Below are positions 12,741 through 24,454 of a stretch of 64,000 bases of DNA, in pieces. The stretch's first letter is position 1. Each line of letters begins with the position of its first letter. This stretch comes from Arenicola marina (lineage: Eukaryota; Annelida; Polychaeta; Arenicolidae). The translations under genes and the position numbers were made by a program. Below the pieces are notes generated by a model that was given only the letters and a program-made list of their open reading frames with translations, was not told the origin of the DNA and did not search any database. The stretch spans positions 11,601,574-11,665,573 of the forward strand of contig OZ025248.1 in the NCBI GenBank assembly GCA_964019135.1. The letters run 5' to 3'.

Positions 12741-13260
12741 CTCACACCCCAAACCCCACACCTCACCACGGCCACTCACCCCCACATCTCACACCTACAC
12801 CCACCCCCTAAACCCTAGGTGCGGATCCAGACAATGTGGATAGGGGGGCCCGTTTCTGGGTCGGATCCAGATATGCTGGATAGAGGGCGGGGTGGGGGGG
12901 GGGAGGCGGCGGGCGGTTTTGGTTTTCGTATGTTAAATGGTATAAATTTCGGCCTCTAAAAATTCGGCCCACCCCCTGCGCGAACACTGTTCCGTGCGCT
13001 CTCCCTCTGCCGCCCCTCAGCCCCCGGCCCCCTACCCTCTTACTTAACACCCCCCTACCCCATCCCCTCACCCCTAATCCCACCTCACCCCCTATCCCTC
13101 CCTCCCCTTAACCCGCCCCCTGACCCCTACTCCCACCTCACCCCCTACCCCCCCTCCCTAAATCGGACCCGCTTTCCGTGCACTGTTTCGTACGCTCTCC
13201 CTCTCCAGCCACCTGCCCCGTACCCCGTTATACGAACACCCCACCCCTGACCTTAAATTA
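12741..13260. repeat. C-rich low-complexity tract
   Basis: The strand is dominated by short C-rich words such as CACCCCCTA, CCCCTCACC and CCCCTACCC, with a G-run near 12,890. It lies immediately inside the left satellite. No gene is present; the short minus-strand frame is a translation of the repeat. Confidence 0.75.
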
Positions 13261-15814
13261 ATTATTAGTAATAGTAATTAATAGTCCGGGCAGCCTGTGC
13301 TAAATAAACGGTCAACCCCAAACAAATGGCAATGGTCATCAAACCAGTTATTTCTCCCTATCTTCATGTTCAGAATCTTCCAAAATCTATTGATTGGACA
13401 ATATTTTTAGGGGGTGGTTTACCCTACTCCTGTAACACCAGAATGAATCACGTATTTGTTCTAACACAAAGTGGCAGAGAAGCGTTTCAATTGAGACCCA
13501 TACTACAAATTATATAATCTACGTATCGATTCGCCTTCTATATGTAATGGAATGTTTACTTATTTAATCCACCAAATACAACAAGAGTTAAAATATAATA
13601 TCTTCACTATTAAAGAGTTTGTATAATTTTTATTGAGAAACTACTGTCGAGGTTTTCCGGCTGTGGATCGACACCGTGTATTTTGCACAGCGCTCCGGAT
13701 TGGTCTCAAGTTTGACAGACTGTAACTTTGATAAATTGTCCGATTTCCACAATTTAGTCGACTATATGCGCGTCTTATCTTTGGGCAGATCTACCGCCGT
13801 GCCGGTATAGATAGGCATTGTAAAGCAAAACTAGAAAAAAAATGTAATTGGGGGAGTGGGGCACTCTCTGGCTTCGACTCCCTCCGCTAGGGCTCCATTA
13901 TATATCTGTTGTCGCCTAAGTCCTCAATGCATTTTCACACTCGCTGGCCAGGGCGGCGCTGCGCAAATTGATAGGAAAAATGCGTCGCGCATTTGTACAA
14001 TTAGTGCTGGGATCCAGCCTAAGCCTAATAACACATGAAATCCGGTGAGGAAAAGAAAGCGTTGTGCCACATTTATAACTTTTTCGAAAGGGTACAAGAT
14101 GTTGTTTGCTCGAACTTGGCTTTTCCACTCCCACTCCCCGGCGTGTCGGCCTGCGACCCCCTAACTGACCTCTCCACAGTAGTAGGAGCGGATCTAGCAA
14201 TTTGAAAACTGAGGAGGGCTACACTTGGGGCACCACCCATAATTTTGGGTGTCTCCCCTCCCCTAAAGAAGGTTGTCTCTCCGTCTCCTATATTGGGGTA
14301 CCAGCCGAATTGTGTATGTCTCACTGCCCCATAATTTAGGCTAACCCGCCAACTTTGGGCGTCTTTCCTCCCCTGGCTTGGGGTGTCTCCCCTTCCCTAA
14401 TTTGGCGTGCGTCCTCTCTTCTAACTCAGGCTGTCTACCCTCTCCTAAGTTGGCAAGGCCCAAACTAGTGCACCACCCCTCCCGGGCGTGTCGGCTTACA
14501 ACCCCCCTGCCAGATAGTTTAAAGTTTTGTAGGGGCGTATATAGGAATTTGAAAAGGATGTAGGTCACCGATAACTTGCGATGGAGGAGGGGGTGTCTGG
14601 AAATTACCGGCAATGATGTCCACCAATGTTTTTTTTACGATCGGGGGGGGGGGGGGGGGGTTAACTCCTAAACACCCTACCCCGTTGGATCCGTTGCACA
14701 AATTGTACTGATTAAATGTCGCATTCGATGGAGCTGAAATAATCCATTACTCGTTGTGGTAGAAGAAGAAATTGTTATTTCTTAACCCCTCTCCCCCTCA
14801 TACGTATTTCATTTATATGACCAGGATAAACCACGTCAACAAGCGATTGAATTGTGAATATGGGACCGTGCATGGAAAGATTCTGTCAAACTTGAAGCCC
14901 ATCCGCCTCGCTATGCAAACACACTGTCAATCGACTGCCGGAAAACAGGGAAACCTTAATCGAGAAGCTAAACCCAAGAAAGGGCAGAGAGGCGAAGCAG
15001 TTGAGACCCGCACTACGAACTGTGCGTTTTTTGAGAGCATTTACTGATGGTTGCAGCCCACGGTAGTCACTTTCTGGAGAACAATCCTCGATCGTAATCA
15101 GTTATTCTAAGACTAATCAAAACACTAGTATAAAAGTGTACATATAAAGTATAATAGTATAAAATTATATTAGATATATTAAATAGGAAAATTTTAATAT
15201 AAAAACACAATAATATTTTTGATACATATCTGCTGCAATTATGGTTATCATCCTTAGAAGGGGGTGTGGTGGGTAACAGAACTGATGGCCACTATGTTAC
15301 ATGGCAGGTAAAACAAGGTAGCCACAATATAGGACACGGGATTATGCGTACCATACGTTGCCGCGCCCCACTGCTGAACCCAGTCGAGTTCGTTTTATAG
15401 CAACACTTCGTCCAATCCATCTATGCAGAGAACAATAAAACAAAACCATCCCATCACAGCCCCCACCCACCCTCTCCCAACAATATAGGTGGCTCTGAAC
15501 CATTCCTAGTTGTCCAATACAAACAAGATAATTATGAGATTAGAAGGTGGTCCAATTTCGGGTACCCAGCCGCCTTCATTTGTTATATATGGTTATGTCT
15601 CGGAGTGGGGCACAAAAGACTGGAAGGGTAGGGTTGGTTGGGGAGGGGGGGTGGTGTATCTCTACAGAAGGACTCCAGTGGCCAGTTTTCATTTATGATA
15701 CTGGCGACATGGAAAGCGTGACGCTCAGTTTGGAGACTAAGACAGCGTGATTGAACATAGTCAAGTAATCATCAAAAGTAATCAACCTCTAAGCACGGTA
15801 GAGACGTCTCGATA
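13261..15814. other. Foldback core, left part: spacer with an inverted mosaic-repeat copy
   Basis: About 13,860-14,065 is the reverse complement of the module at about 340-450 plus its flank (shared word GACTCCCTCCGCTAGGGCTC). About 14,200-14,470 carries a degenerate repeat of roughly 34 bp built on TGTCTCCCCTCCCCTAA-like words. An uninterrupted G-run of about 20 bp lies near 14,643-14,660. No recognisable gene was found in the rest. Confidence 0.55.
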
Positions 15815-18449
15815 TTGTCTAAGAAGGGTCTAAGGTTAGAAATAGCGGGTAAACACAATGATACTGAAGGGAGGAGGGTACTAGCGAATGTTAAGATAGA
15901 CAGCCAGCTTTTGTGTCTAGTTTGTTCGTATGCGCCAGATAAGCAACAAATTCAATTTGTTAAACGGTTATCCTCATGGGTTATGCAACATACTTGCGGT
16001 AAAATCAGTATCCTTATCGGATGTGACTTAAACACTGTGAAGTCAACGACTGACAGATCGTCTGCAAATCTAGACTATAGCTCTAAGCAGTTTGTAAAAT
16101 TGTAAGACTTTATTGGGGATCCAAATATCCACATTCAAGAGATTACATAAGCCCAGCAGGGAATGGCAGCATGAGTCGTATTGATTACATTCTGGTGTCT
16201 GAATGTCTCATTTAGAAAGCAGTTACTGTCGGCATTGTAACAGTCCCGGTACCAGACCACAAACTGTCTCCGTAGCGGAATGTCGAGTTCGCGGTAGAGG
16301 TTATTGGAAACTCAATAATTTATACTTAAATGATGAAGAATATGTTGCCCAGATTAATGCTATTTTAACTGATACAATGAAAGGGTATCAAGGTTTGATA
16401 CCGGAGCGTTATACATAGGATGTATGCAAAATACGCATAAAAGAGTTCCTTATCAGGTATGGAATTATTCGTAAAAAGTAAAGTAAAAAGCAAAGAGACA
16501 GATATGTAAAAAAAGGATTAAGGAAATTAGTTAGCACAGATCAATCTGGATAATTATATGAAAATAGGTATATTGGCAACAATGTGCGGCTTGTTGAAGA
16601 CGTAATAGATCATGCCAAACGACATAAGACAAAAGGGGTTCTACTATTTCTGGACTTCAAAAAGGCCTTTGACACGGTTGAGTGGGATTACATGTATAAG
16701 GTCCTGATGGCTTCTGTAAAGATTTCAAGAACTGGATTAAAACCCTGTCCAAAAGTCCAAGTGCACAGATAAAAAAAAATGGTTATTTGTCAAAGTCATT
16801 CATTTTGAATCGCAGAATTAGGCAAGGTTATCGGCTCTCTGCTCTACTTTTCATTATGGTGGTAGAATTATTAGCCCTGAGAATTAAACACAACAATGCA
16901 ATCGAAGGATATAAGATGAAGATAAGGGCTTCCAGAAAAGATGTAATAGTATCTCAATATGCCTATGGTGCGACTCTTTTGTTAAGGGATGCAGACCAAA
17001 TAAGTGAGGCCCTTAAGGAAATTAATCTGTTTTCTATGGCGATGGGCCCCGAACTTAATATAATTAAAACTATAGGAATGTTTCTTGGCGCGGAAGGGAA
17101 TAAAGGAGACGAAACAGAAGGTGTTTAATTCACAACAAAACCCATAAGATGTCTCGGAATATATGTCGGGTATGATGAGGGAAGGTGCAACAGCTTTAAC
17201 TGGTACGGTAAGTTGGACAGGATCGATGCAAACTATTGTGCTTTTCATTCTCACATACGTTGCAAGTAACTGTACCGCCCCAGAAGGTTCTTTACGGGAA
17301 GGTGAACAAGCTTTTTTTTTGTATCTGGCGATCGAGAGATATAATTAAAAGAAATGTTTAATCCAGAGGTGTGAAGATGGCGGTGCTGAAATGATTGACG
17401 TTGAATCTCATTTTCGGGTTGTTAATGTCATGTGGCTAAAAGGCATTCTTTGCAGATGGTAGTGAAAGCTGGCCGCAATATAAACGCTTGCTAAGGCACA
17501 GTTCAGAAGTTTTACGATTCAAAGCGATAGACGAGAAGAAAGTATCTGATCTCATGAAACTACCACTAGTTTATGGAAACATATGCATGGATAACAGCAT
17601 CCTAAACTCCAGTCTACAACCGACCAATACAGCAGACCTACTCGAAGAGATAATTTGGGGGAATTCAAATATCGCAATCGTTGAAGGAAAAAACAATTGA
17701 GCTCATTATTTAATTTTTTTATGAACTGTGGTTCCATTTTTGTATAAGATTTGATGTTTAATGAAGGGCGCATAAATAATGAATATCTGTTTAATATCAT
17801 TGTATCGAAAATGAATATTTTGGCAGAACTGTCTATGTGGAGCAAAGCATTTACCCGCTATAGAATGATTTTAGGCGATCATATACGACAAAGTTCGCCA
17901 GTAAACGAGAGTTGTATTATAAGAGGTACAGCCAGTTTTACATGATATTATAGTGGCGTTTTGGACATAAAAAGCGTGAGATGGTTTTATCGGAGCGCAA
18001 ACTATGTGCTATATTTAAAAAGGACTTAATGGAAGTTAGTTTCCATGACGTTTACCGTATATAGATAAAAAACAATGAAGGATAAGACATTGGCTGACAA
18101 AGTTTTACACCTGACCCTAACATACAAGAAACTCATAATGCGATGGGATAAGTCTGACTGTCATCAATGCACGATTTGTGATAGTATACATGATATAACC
18201 CATCCCTTATATGAATGCCCTACAACAAATATTATCCGGAGTTTAATAGAAACAGCTTTGACTATAAATACAACAGCTTTCGATATATTCATTAGTAGCA
18301 CTAGTCATGATATTGATGTCATTCTATCTTTAACATCTTACCTTATATACAAAGATTGGTTATTGCAAAATAGTCATCCAAACGAACGCAATATTGTTAT
18401 GTTCTATAATGCCGAAATTAATTTTAGAGTGAAGTTTTTAGAATATTAA
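15815..18449 (+). mobile_element. LINE relic (L1/Tx1-like), endonuclease plus reverse transcriptase
   Basis: Plus-strand fragments fall in LINE order. 15,815-16,105 resembles the APE-type endonuclease (SYAPDKQQIQF, then ILIGCDLNTV). 16,584-16,772 holds the reverse-transcriptase block with GVLLFLDFKKAFDTVEW. 16,787-17,128 has FILNRRIRQGYRLSALLFIM and the catalytic loop as QYAYG in place of the usual YADD. 18,075-18,449 resembles the C-terminal zinc-knuckle-like segment (CHQCTICDSIHDITHPLYEC). Frameshifts, stops and the degraded catalytic motif show it is dead. Clade assignment is by resemblance only. Confidence 0.82.
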
Positions 18450-18584
18450 AGCAATATATCACATTGCTACTTTACTTGAACGAATAATAGCATATACCTG
18501 ATGATGTAATGTTTTAATATTTGTTGAAGCTCAGTTTGTGTCTACCAGAACTTCTTTTTTGAAATAAACGTAAAAAAAAAAGAT

Positions 18585-18811
18585 TTAAAAGTAACCAGGA
18601 TTACGATTACTTTAGCAATGTAATCAGGATTACGATTACTTTAGCAATGTAATCAGGATTACGATTACTTTAGCAATGTAATCAGGATTACGATTACTTT
18701 AGCAATGCAATCGACTTTTCTTACGATTACATTGCTTTTAAAAATAATGTAATAGATTATGATTAGAAAATGTAATCGATTACGATTAGAAAATGTAATC
18801 GATTACGATTA
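18585..18811. repeat. Short tandem repeat of GATTACGATTA type
   Basis: About four units of roughly 30 bp containing CAGGATTACGATTACTTTAG are followed by shorter units around AATCGATTACGATTAGAAAA. The array runs up to the TA next to the following element. Confidence 0.85.
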
Positions 18812-19614
18812 CAGTGGTCCCTGCGTTATACGACTTTTGTTCTGCCAGCCCGAAAAGACCGCATAACGGAGGGAGTCGTATAATAGAGGGATGGCCCGAG
18901 AATGGGCAGTTTTTCGCTCTCGTAAACACCAATCAACAATCGTCTTCGAGTTAACTTCGGCAGACTCTCCACTCATCACTGATGCTTATATTGTGGCGTC
19001 GCTGGAAGCTTTACAACCACCACTTGCAAGCGTTGAAATCATTTAAGTCTAGGTCCAGTGAGAAGAGCAATATATAAGAGCTTTTTCGTCAGAGGAATGT
19101 TTTTACTCTGTACTGTGCTGAATCAGTCAAACGTCAGTCTGTAAAGCTCATCGTACACTACTTTCCTAAGCTTCAGTGTTTGTGGTGCAGCTCTGGCTCC
19201 TCTTTCCCACTTATCCATGATAGCATCAGCATTCAGTCTAACAAAGCTGCTATGCTGAATATGTTTTTTTTTCGCCTCTGTGCCTTTAAATTGCATTGAC
19301 ATGCTGCTCTAAAGTTAAAAAAAACTTGCGTGCATATTCCAGCCAATGTGCACGTGTGCACCATAGGTGTGAATAGCAATAATGCGCTCTTAGAAATCTG
19401 CTCCTACGCAACGCCGCGCCGCCATGTAGCGAGTTAACAAAGAGATTAAATTGCGTGCAGCTCGTATAACAAGCCGAAATGTCGCTCGTAAGTCCCGTTA
19501 GTGAGGGAGTCGTATAAAGGGGCTTTAACATGTAAAAGTGTTCCGTGCACAGCGAAAAGACCGGATAACGGAGGAGTCGTTTAATGGAGGGACCGTATAA
19601 TGCAGGGACCACTG
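18812..19614. mobile_element. TA-flanked non-autonomous element, pogo/Tc1-like ends
   Basis: It begins CAGTGGTCCCTGCGTTATAC and ends with a near-complementary ...GTATAATGCAGGGACCACTG, with the dinucleotide TA directly outside both ends, as expected of Tc1/mariner/pogo-type insertion. Further inverted homology occurs inside (GACCGCATAACGGAGGGAGT near the left, GACCGGATAACGGAGGAGTC near the right). No transposase was recognised. A minus-strand stretch near 19,135-19,255 reads DKWERGARAAPQTLKLRKVV, origin unknown. Confidence 0.75.
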
Positions 19615-19639
19615 TACTGATCATGATTCTACCATGTCT

Positions 19640-20150
19640 GGGGACCTATTAGCCCAAATTGACTAGTTGACTAGGCGCTATTCAGCCCAAATTGGCCGTT
19701 GAAGGCGCTACATTTAGTCCAAATTTCCCATTGAAGGCGCTCTATTTGCCAGTTCAAGTTGCCAGCTGAAGGCCCTTATCCGACATTGGCCGTTAGAGGC
19801 GTCTTAGCAAAATAGCTAAATAGCAAGCTGAACGCCATGAAATCATGATCGAAACCCTCAGATCCAGATTTGATCCTTCAGATTGACCCTCAGATTCAGA
19901 TTTTTCCTTCGAGATCCAGCATATCTACTCAGATCTAGATATGACACATATTGGTCATATTGACCACCTTTATTCAGATTTAACCTCTCAGATCCAGACC
20001 TGACCAATCTGATCCAGATTTGATCCATCAGAAACAGATTTGACCCCTCAGACCCAGATTGATCCCTAAGATCCAGATGTTACCCCTCAGACCCAGATTG
20101 ATCCTTCAGATCCAGATGTTACCCCTCAGATCCAGATTTGACCACTCAGG
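19640..20150. repeat. Degenerate tandem repeats of the foldback core
   Basis: Two adjoining families are present. 19,640-19,815 has roughly 34-bp units around AGCCCAAATTGGCCGTTGAA and AGGCGCTA. 19,845-20,150 has roughly 17-25-bp units around CAGATCCAGATTTGACC. The second abuts the right satellite array directly. There is no coding capacity. Confidence 0.75.
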
Positions 20151-22106
20151 AAAAGGGTGTACACCAGAAAGACGTTTTAAAATATATATATTTAATTAAG
20201 GTCTATTAAACAATGAAATGGTTACCCTATTTGTAGATTCTGTGACACGCTGAAAGTTATAGCGTAGATGGGGCAGGAGTAGGGCTATTAAAAAACGTAA
20301 AGGTTGATTGGCCATGTGCCGTAGGGAAAAGGGTGTACACCAGAAAGACGTTTTAAAAAAATTAAAAAAAATTAAGGTTTATTAAACAATGAAATGGTTA
20401 CCCTATTTGTAGATTCTGTGACACGATGAAAGTTGTAGCGTAGATGGTGCAGGAGTAGGGCTATTCAAAAACGTAAAGTTTGATTGGCGATGTGCCGTAG
20501 GGAAAAGGGTGTACACCAGAAAGACGTTTTAAAAAATATATATTTAATTAAGGTATATTAAACAATGAAATGGTTACCTTATTTGTAAATTCTGTGACAC
20601 GATGAAAGTTGTAGCATAGATGGGGCAGGAGTAGGTCTATTGAAAAACGTAAAGGTTGTTTGGCGATGTGCCGTAGGGAAAAGGGTGTACACCAGAAAGA
20701 CGTTTTAAAAAATATATATTTAATTAATGTCTATCAAACAATGAAATGGTTACCCTATTTGTAGATTCTGTGACACGATGAAAGTTGTAGCGTAGATGGG
20801 GCAGGAGTAGGTCTATTCAAAAACGTAAAGGTTGATTGGCCATGTGCCGTAGGGAAATGGGTGTACACCAGAAAGACGTTTTAAACATTAAAAAAAAATC
20901 AAGGTCTATTAAACAATGAAATGGTTACCCTATTTGTAGATTCTGTGACACGATGAAAGTTATAGCGTAGATGGGGCAGGAGTAGGGCTATTCAAAACCG
21001 TAAAGGTTGATTGGCGATGTGCCGTAGGGAAAAGGGTGTACACCAGAAAGACGTTTTAAAAAATATATATTTAATTAATGTCTATTAAACAATGAAATGG
21101 TTACCCTATTTGTAGATTCTGTGACACGATGAAAGTTATAGCGTAGATGGGGCAGGAGTAGGGCTATTCAAAAACGTAAAGGTTGATTGGCGATGTGCCG
21201 TAGGAAAAAGGGTGTACACCAGAAAGACGTGTTAAAAAAAATTAAAAAAATTAAGGTCTATTAAACAATGAAATGGTTACCCTATTTGTAGATTCTGTGA
21301 CACGATGAAAGTTGTAGCGTAGATGGGGCAGGAGTAGGTCTATTCAAAAACGTAAAGGTTGATTGGCCATGTGCCGTAGGGAAAAGGGTGTACACCAGAA
21401 AGACGTTTAAAAAAATATATATTTAATTAAGGTCTATTAAACAATGAAATGGTTACCCTATTTGTAGATTCTGTGACACGATGAAAGTTATAGCGTAGAT
21501 GGGGCAGGAGTAGGGCTATTCAAAACCGTAAAGGTTGATTGGCGATGTGCCGTAGGGAAAAGGGTGTACACCAGAAAGACGTTTTAAAAAATATATATTT
21601 AATTAATGTCTATTAAACAATGAAATGGTTACCCTATTTGTAGATTCTGTGACACGATGAAAGTTGTAGCATAGATGGGGCAGGAGTAGGGCTATTCAAA
21701 AACGTAAAGGTTGATTGGCGATGTGCCGTAGGGAAAAGGGTGTACACCAGAAAGACGTTTAAAAAAATATATATTTAATTAAGGTCTATTAAACAATGAA
21801 ATGGTTACCCTATTTGTAGATTCTGTGACACGACGAAAGTTATAGCGTAGATGGGGCAGGAGTAGGGCTATTCAAAACCGTAAAGGTTGATGGGCGATGT
21901 GCCGTAGGGAAAAGGGTGTACACCAGAAAGACGTTTTAAAAAATAGATATTTAATAATTGTCTGTTAAACAATGAAATGGTTACCCTATTTGTAGATTCT
22001 GTGACACGATGAAAGTTATATCGTAGATGGGGCAGGAGTAGGGCTATTCAAAAAGATAAAGGTTGATTGGCGATGTGCCGTAGGGAAAAGGGTGTACACC
22101 AGAAAG
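20151..22106 (-). repeat. ~176-bp satellite array, right arm (~11 copies, inverted)
   Basis: This is the same monomer as in the left array, now as its reverse complement (GGTTACCCTATTTGTAGATT, AAAGGGTGTACACCAGAAAG). About 11 copies are present. Several carry CGATGTGCCG where left copies have the complement of CATGTGCCG, and these variants are scattered, so homogenisation is incomplete. Confidence 0.95.
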
Positions 22107-22251
22107 ATCAATGTGTAAACTGTAACAGTGTGGAATGGGACGCCACCATGGGGGAAGTAAGATAAATACAATTCAGACAGACCAAACACAGAAGAGACAC
22201 CCAACCCCAAATGTACAGATGTACACCCATTGTTACAGTTTACACATTGAT
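22107..22251. repeat. 145-bp unit with 21-bp inverted ends, right
   Basis: Inverted copy of the unit at 9,239-9,383, with the same 21-bp inverted ends at 22,107-22,127 and 22,231-22,251. It again lies between satellite and minisatellite. Confidence 0.85.
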
Positions 22252-22590
22252 GTATTCCGAAAATAACAATAAATATCTTTCTGTCTTTCTATATTTCTGT
22301 CTTTCCAACTTCACTATTTCGTCTTTCTATGTTTCTGTCTTTCTGTCTTTCCAACTTCACTATTTCGTCTTTCTATGTTTCTGTCTTTCTGTCTTTCCAA
22401 CTTCACTATTTCGTCTTTCTATGTTTCTGTCTTTCTGTCTTTCCAACTTCACTATTTCGTCTTTCTATCTTTCTGTCTTTCTGTCTTTCCAACTTCACTA
22501 TTTCGTCTTTCTATGTTTCTGTCTTTCTGTCTTTCCAACTTCACTATTTCGTCTTTCTATCTTTCTGTCTTTCTGTCTTTCCAACTTCAC
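22252..22590. repeat. 46-bp minisatellite, right foldback arm (7 units)
   Basis: CCAACTTC recurs every 46 bp from 22,305 to 22,581. The copy number equals that of the left arm, and the innermost unit on both sides is the same variant (ATATTTCTG, or its complement). The array ends at CCAACTTCA at 22,589, mirroring TGAAGTTGG at 8,901. Confidence 0.95.
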
Positions 22591-22618
22591 GCCGCCTGCT
22601 GGCTGGGCAATGTAACAT

Positions 22619-22834
22619 CTAGCCCCGTTTGATGGCGTTAAAGGTTACGGCAGACTGATAGGCCGTCCTTACCGCCACGGCGTAGGTCGCCATATTCAGT
22701 CTAAAAAACGGTGAGATGTCCAATTTACAAGTTGCTGGAGGTTTTGACACGAAACACTTACCTCTCATTTTTAGTTGTTTAAGTTCAGGAGCATTATCCT
22801 CAAGGAGTGTCTGACTGAAATACGTTTCATGCAA
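22619..22834 (-). pseudogene. Coding-like segment, left arm of the palindrome
   Basis: The family is not recognised. This frame reads LHETYFSQTLLEDNAPELKQ, then KMRGKCFVSKPPATCKLDIS and NMATYAVAV. Its counterpart on the plus strand of the right arm reads QETYFCQTLLEYNVLEPKQ, KGECFVYKLLATYKVDLS and NMGTYAAV. Conservation at the protein level across two diverged copies suggests it derives from a real exon. An in-frame GTAAGTG after ...KMR could be a splice donor, and the right arm has GTGAGTG at the same place. There is no evidence that it is expressed. Confidence 0.35.
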
Positions 22835-23424
22835 CTAACACTAGCTGAACTCATTCATTTTGTTCACTAACAAGTTTTCCTGGCTGGCGTTGCCATCTTC
22901 TTGTGTTGTCTCGTCCCACGAGATCGCTAGATGTCGCTAGTTCCTTCCGGTCAACGCCCTCTAGCGAACTGGCTGCGCATTTCCCAAAGACCTGGTTCCC
23001 GTTCTGTTTATCAACAGTGACAAGTATCTACTCACCTGTTTTCTGTACACCTGACAGAAAAACACGTGTCACTGTTAATAAACAGAAAGAGTGTTGGAAC
23101 CAGGTCTTTGGGAAATGCGCAGCCAGTTCGCCAGAGGGCGTTTACCGGAAGAAACGAGTGACATCTAGCGGTCTCGTGAGACGACACAACACAAGACAAC
23201 AAAACTTGTCAGCAAAAGTTGTTAACGGACCAAATAAAAGAATTGAGTAAGTATTAGTAGCAGGAAACTTATTTCTGTCAGACACTCCTGGAATATAATG
23301 TTCTGGAACCTAAACAAGTAAGAATTAAAGGTGAGTGTTTTGTATATAAACTTCTAGCAACTTATAAAGTGGACCTCTCACGGTGATTGGGACCAAACAT
23401 GGGGACCTACGCCGCGGTGTGGCT
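22666..23424. repeat. Long imperfect palindrome, ~357-bp arms
   Basis: The left arm (22,666-23,022) and right arm (23,067-23,424) are reverse complements with substitutions and short indels, around a 44-bp spacer. The inner 120 bp or so is best conserved (CTGGCTGCGCATTTCCCAAA against TTTGGGAAATGCGCAGCCAG). The outer parts are more diverged but keep the coding-like frame. It could be a foldback MITE that captured an exon or a head-to-head inverted duplication. Confidence 0.8.
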
Positions 23425-23440
23425 GTTATGGACATAGAAC
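23261..23440 (+). pseudogene. Coding-like segment, right arm of the palindrome
   Basis: This is the plus-strand partner of 22,619-22,834, reading outward from the palindrome centre. It is open from 23,261 to a TGA at 23,384-23,386 and then continues as LGPNMGTYAAV. No family was recognised. Confidence 0.3.
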
Positions 23441-23598
23441 AATATAAAATCCATAACAAGCCATCTGATGGGGCTATGTAACATCATATTTACTTGCCGC
23501 TTGTTTGATTCTTCATCAAGTCCTGTGGCATACTGGTAGACCTCCAAATCACTCTTCCAGTCTAACCAATTTGCGAGAATGTTTCCTTCGAATTTCAA
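23407..23598 (-). mobile_element. Possible gag fragment of an LTR retrotransposon (fossil)
   Basis: A minus-strand frame beginning MKFEGNILANWLDWKSDLEV and continuing YQYATGLDEESNKRQV resembles the start of Gypsy-type gag proteins. Only this short piece is visible, with no pol and no LTR nearby. It is a fossil scrap. Confidence 0.4.
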
Positions 23599-24422
23599 GT
23601 TAATTACTCGTTTTCAGGTCGTATATTCCATTTAATCGTCTTGAGTTAGACGAAGTATTTTCTTCACAAAACTCACGGTTTCAAGGCGAGAATTGCACAG
23701 CGTAGGTAAAAGCGTCTATCTACAACTACTTCTCGTTCTTGGTGTTCATTATTTCACGAGAAACCCCACTTCTGACACCGTGTTTTGTCGTTCGTGGTCG
23801 AGTAATAACTACGACGATGCTTTATGCCCAGCGGCAACTCTGTCTCTTTTTTTCTTAATGTAGCACCCCAGTAAATCCTTAAGATATGTTACAGTAATAT
23901 AGGGGTCAGGAAGGGGGGTCCAGTGCCCATGCAGTGTCGAGTTTTCAAACAGCTCAGTGGCGAATGTCGATTTTTCACGACAAACACGGAATTACTCGAA
24001 ACCGGAATAATGAAACCGGAATCACGCCTTTGCGCAAAAAATCTAAATGGCCTGGCCGACACGGGAAACCCGATGCGGCGCGAGGCAGATATAGCAGGCC
24101 GAAGTTGTTTTTGGCAACCCCGACCCACGCGAGTTTAGGCTCATGAGCAGTGGCTAGGCCGGAGTTGTCCGTGGCAATTCCGGCCAGTCGCTGTCAACCA
24201 TTCGCTTACATGATTTACAGCCCTACATTTGAATGAATATCAATTACTGACAATAATGCACACTGTTTCCTTCGAAATACTTCATATGGGTTGGATGCAT
24301 AACGGGTTAGGTGGTAGTGATGCGTGCGGTTAAACAAATGCAAGGATATGATATACACGGTCTGATTTAAGACAATCATACTTTATTTCGATGAACAAGC
24401 GGTCTGGGATCTGTATCAAAAG
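23599..24422. other. Intergenic stretch with dispersed repeats
   Basis: About 23,780-23,900 is a direct diverged copy of about 1,270-1,390. About 23,905-24,000 uses the GGGTCCAGTG / GTGTCGA vocabulary of the element at 35,258-35,476. No gene was found. Confidence 0.5.
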
Positions 24423-24454
24423 TTCTCAAAACCAAGCAATTATCTATCTTACAG

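Larger units (their letters stand above)
8901..22590. mobile_element. 13.7-kb foldback structure with arms made of tandem repeats
   Basis: The left side reads, from outside in, seven 46-bp minisatellite units (8,902-9,223), a 145-bp unit (9,239-9,383) and about 19 satellite monomers (9,384-12,740). The right side shows the same three blocks in the same order, inverted: minisatellite 22,252-22,590, unit 22,107-22,251, satellite 20,150-22,106. The order of minisatellite variants is also similar on both sides. Long inverted repeats composed of internal tandem repeats are the hallmark of foldback-type transposons (Drosophila FB and sea-urchin TU elements). No transposase or clear target duplication was seen. 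An inverted segmental duplication of a satellite, or an assembly fold, are the alternatives. Confidence 0.6.
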
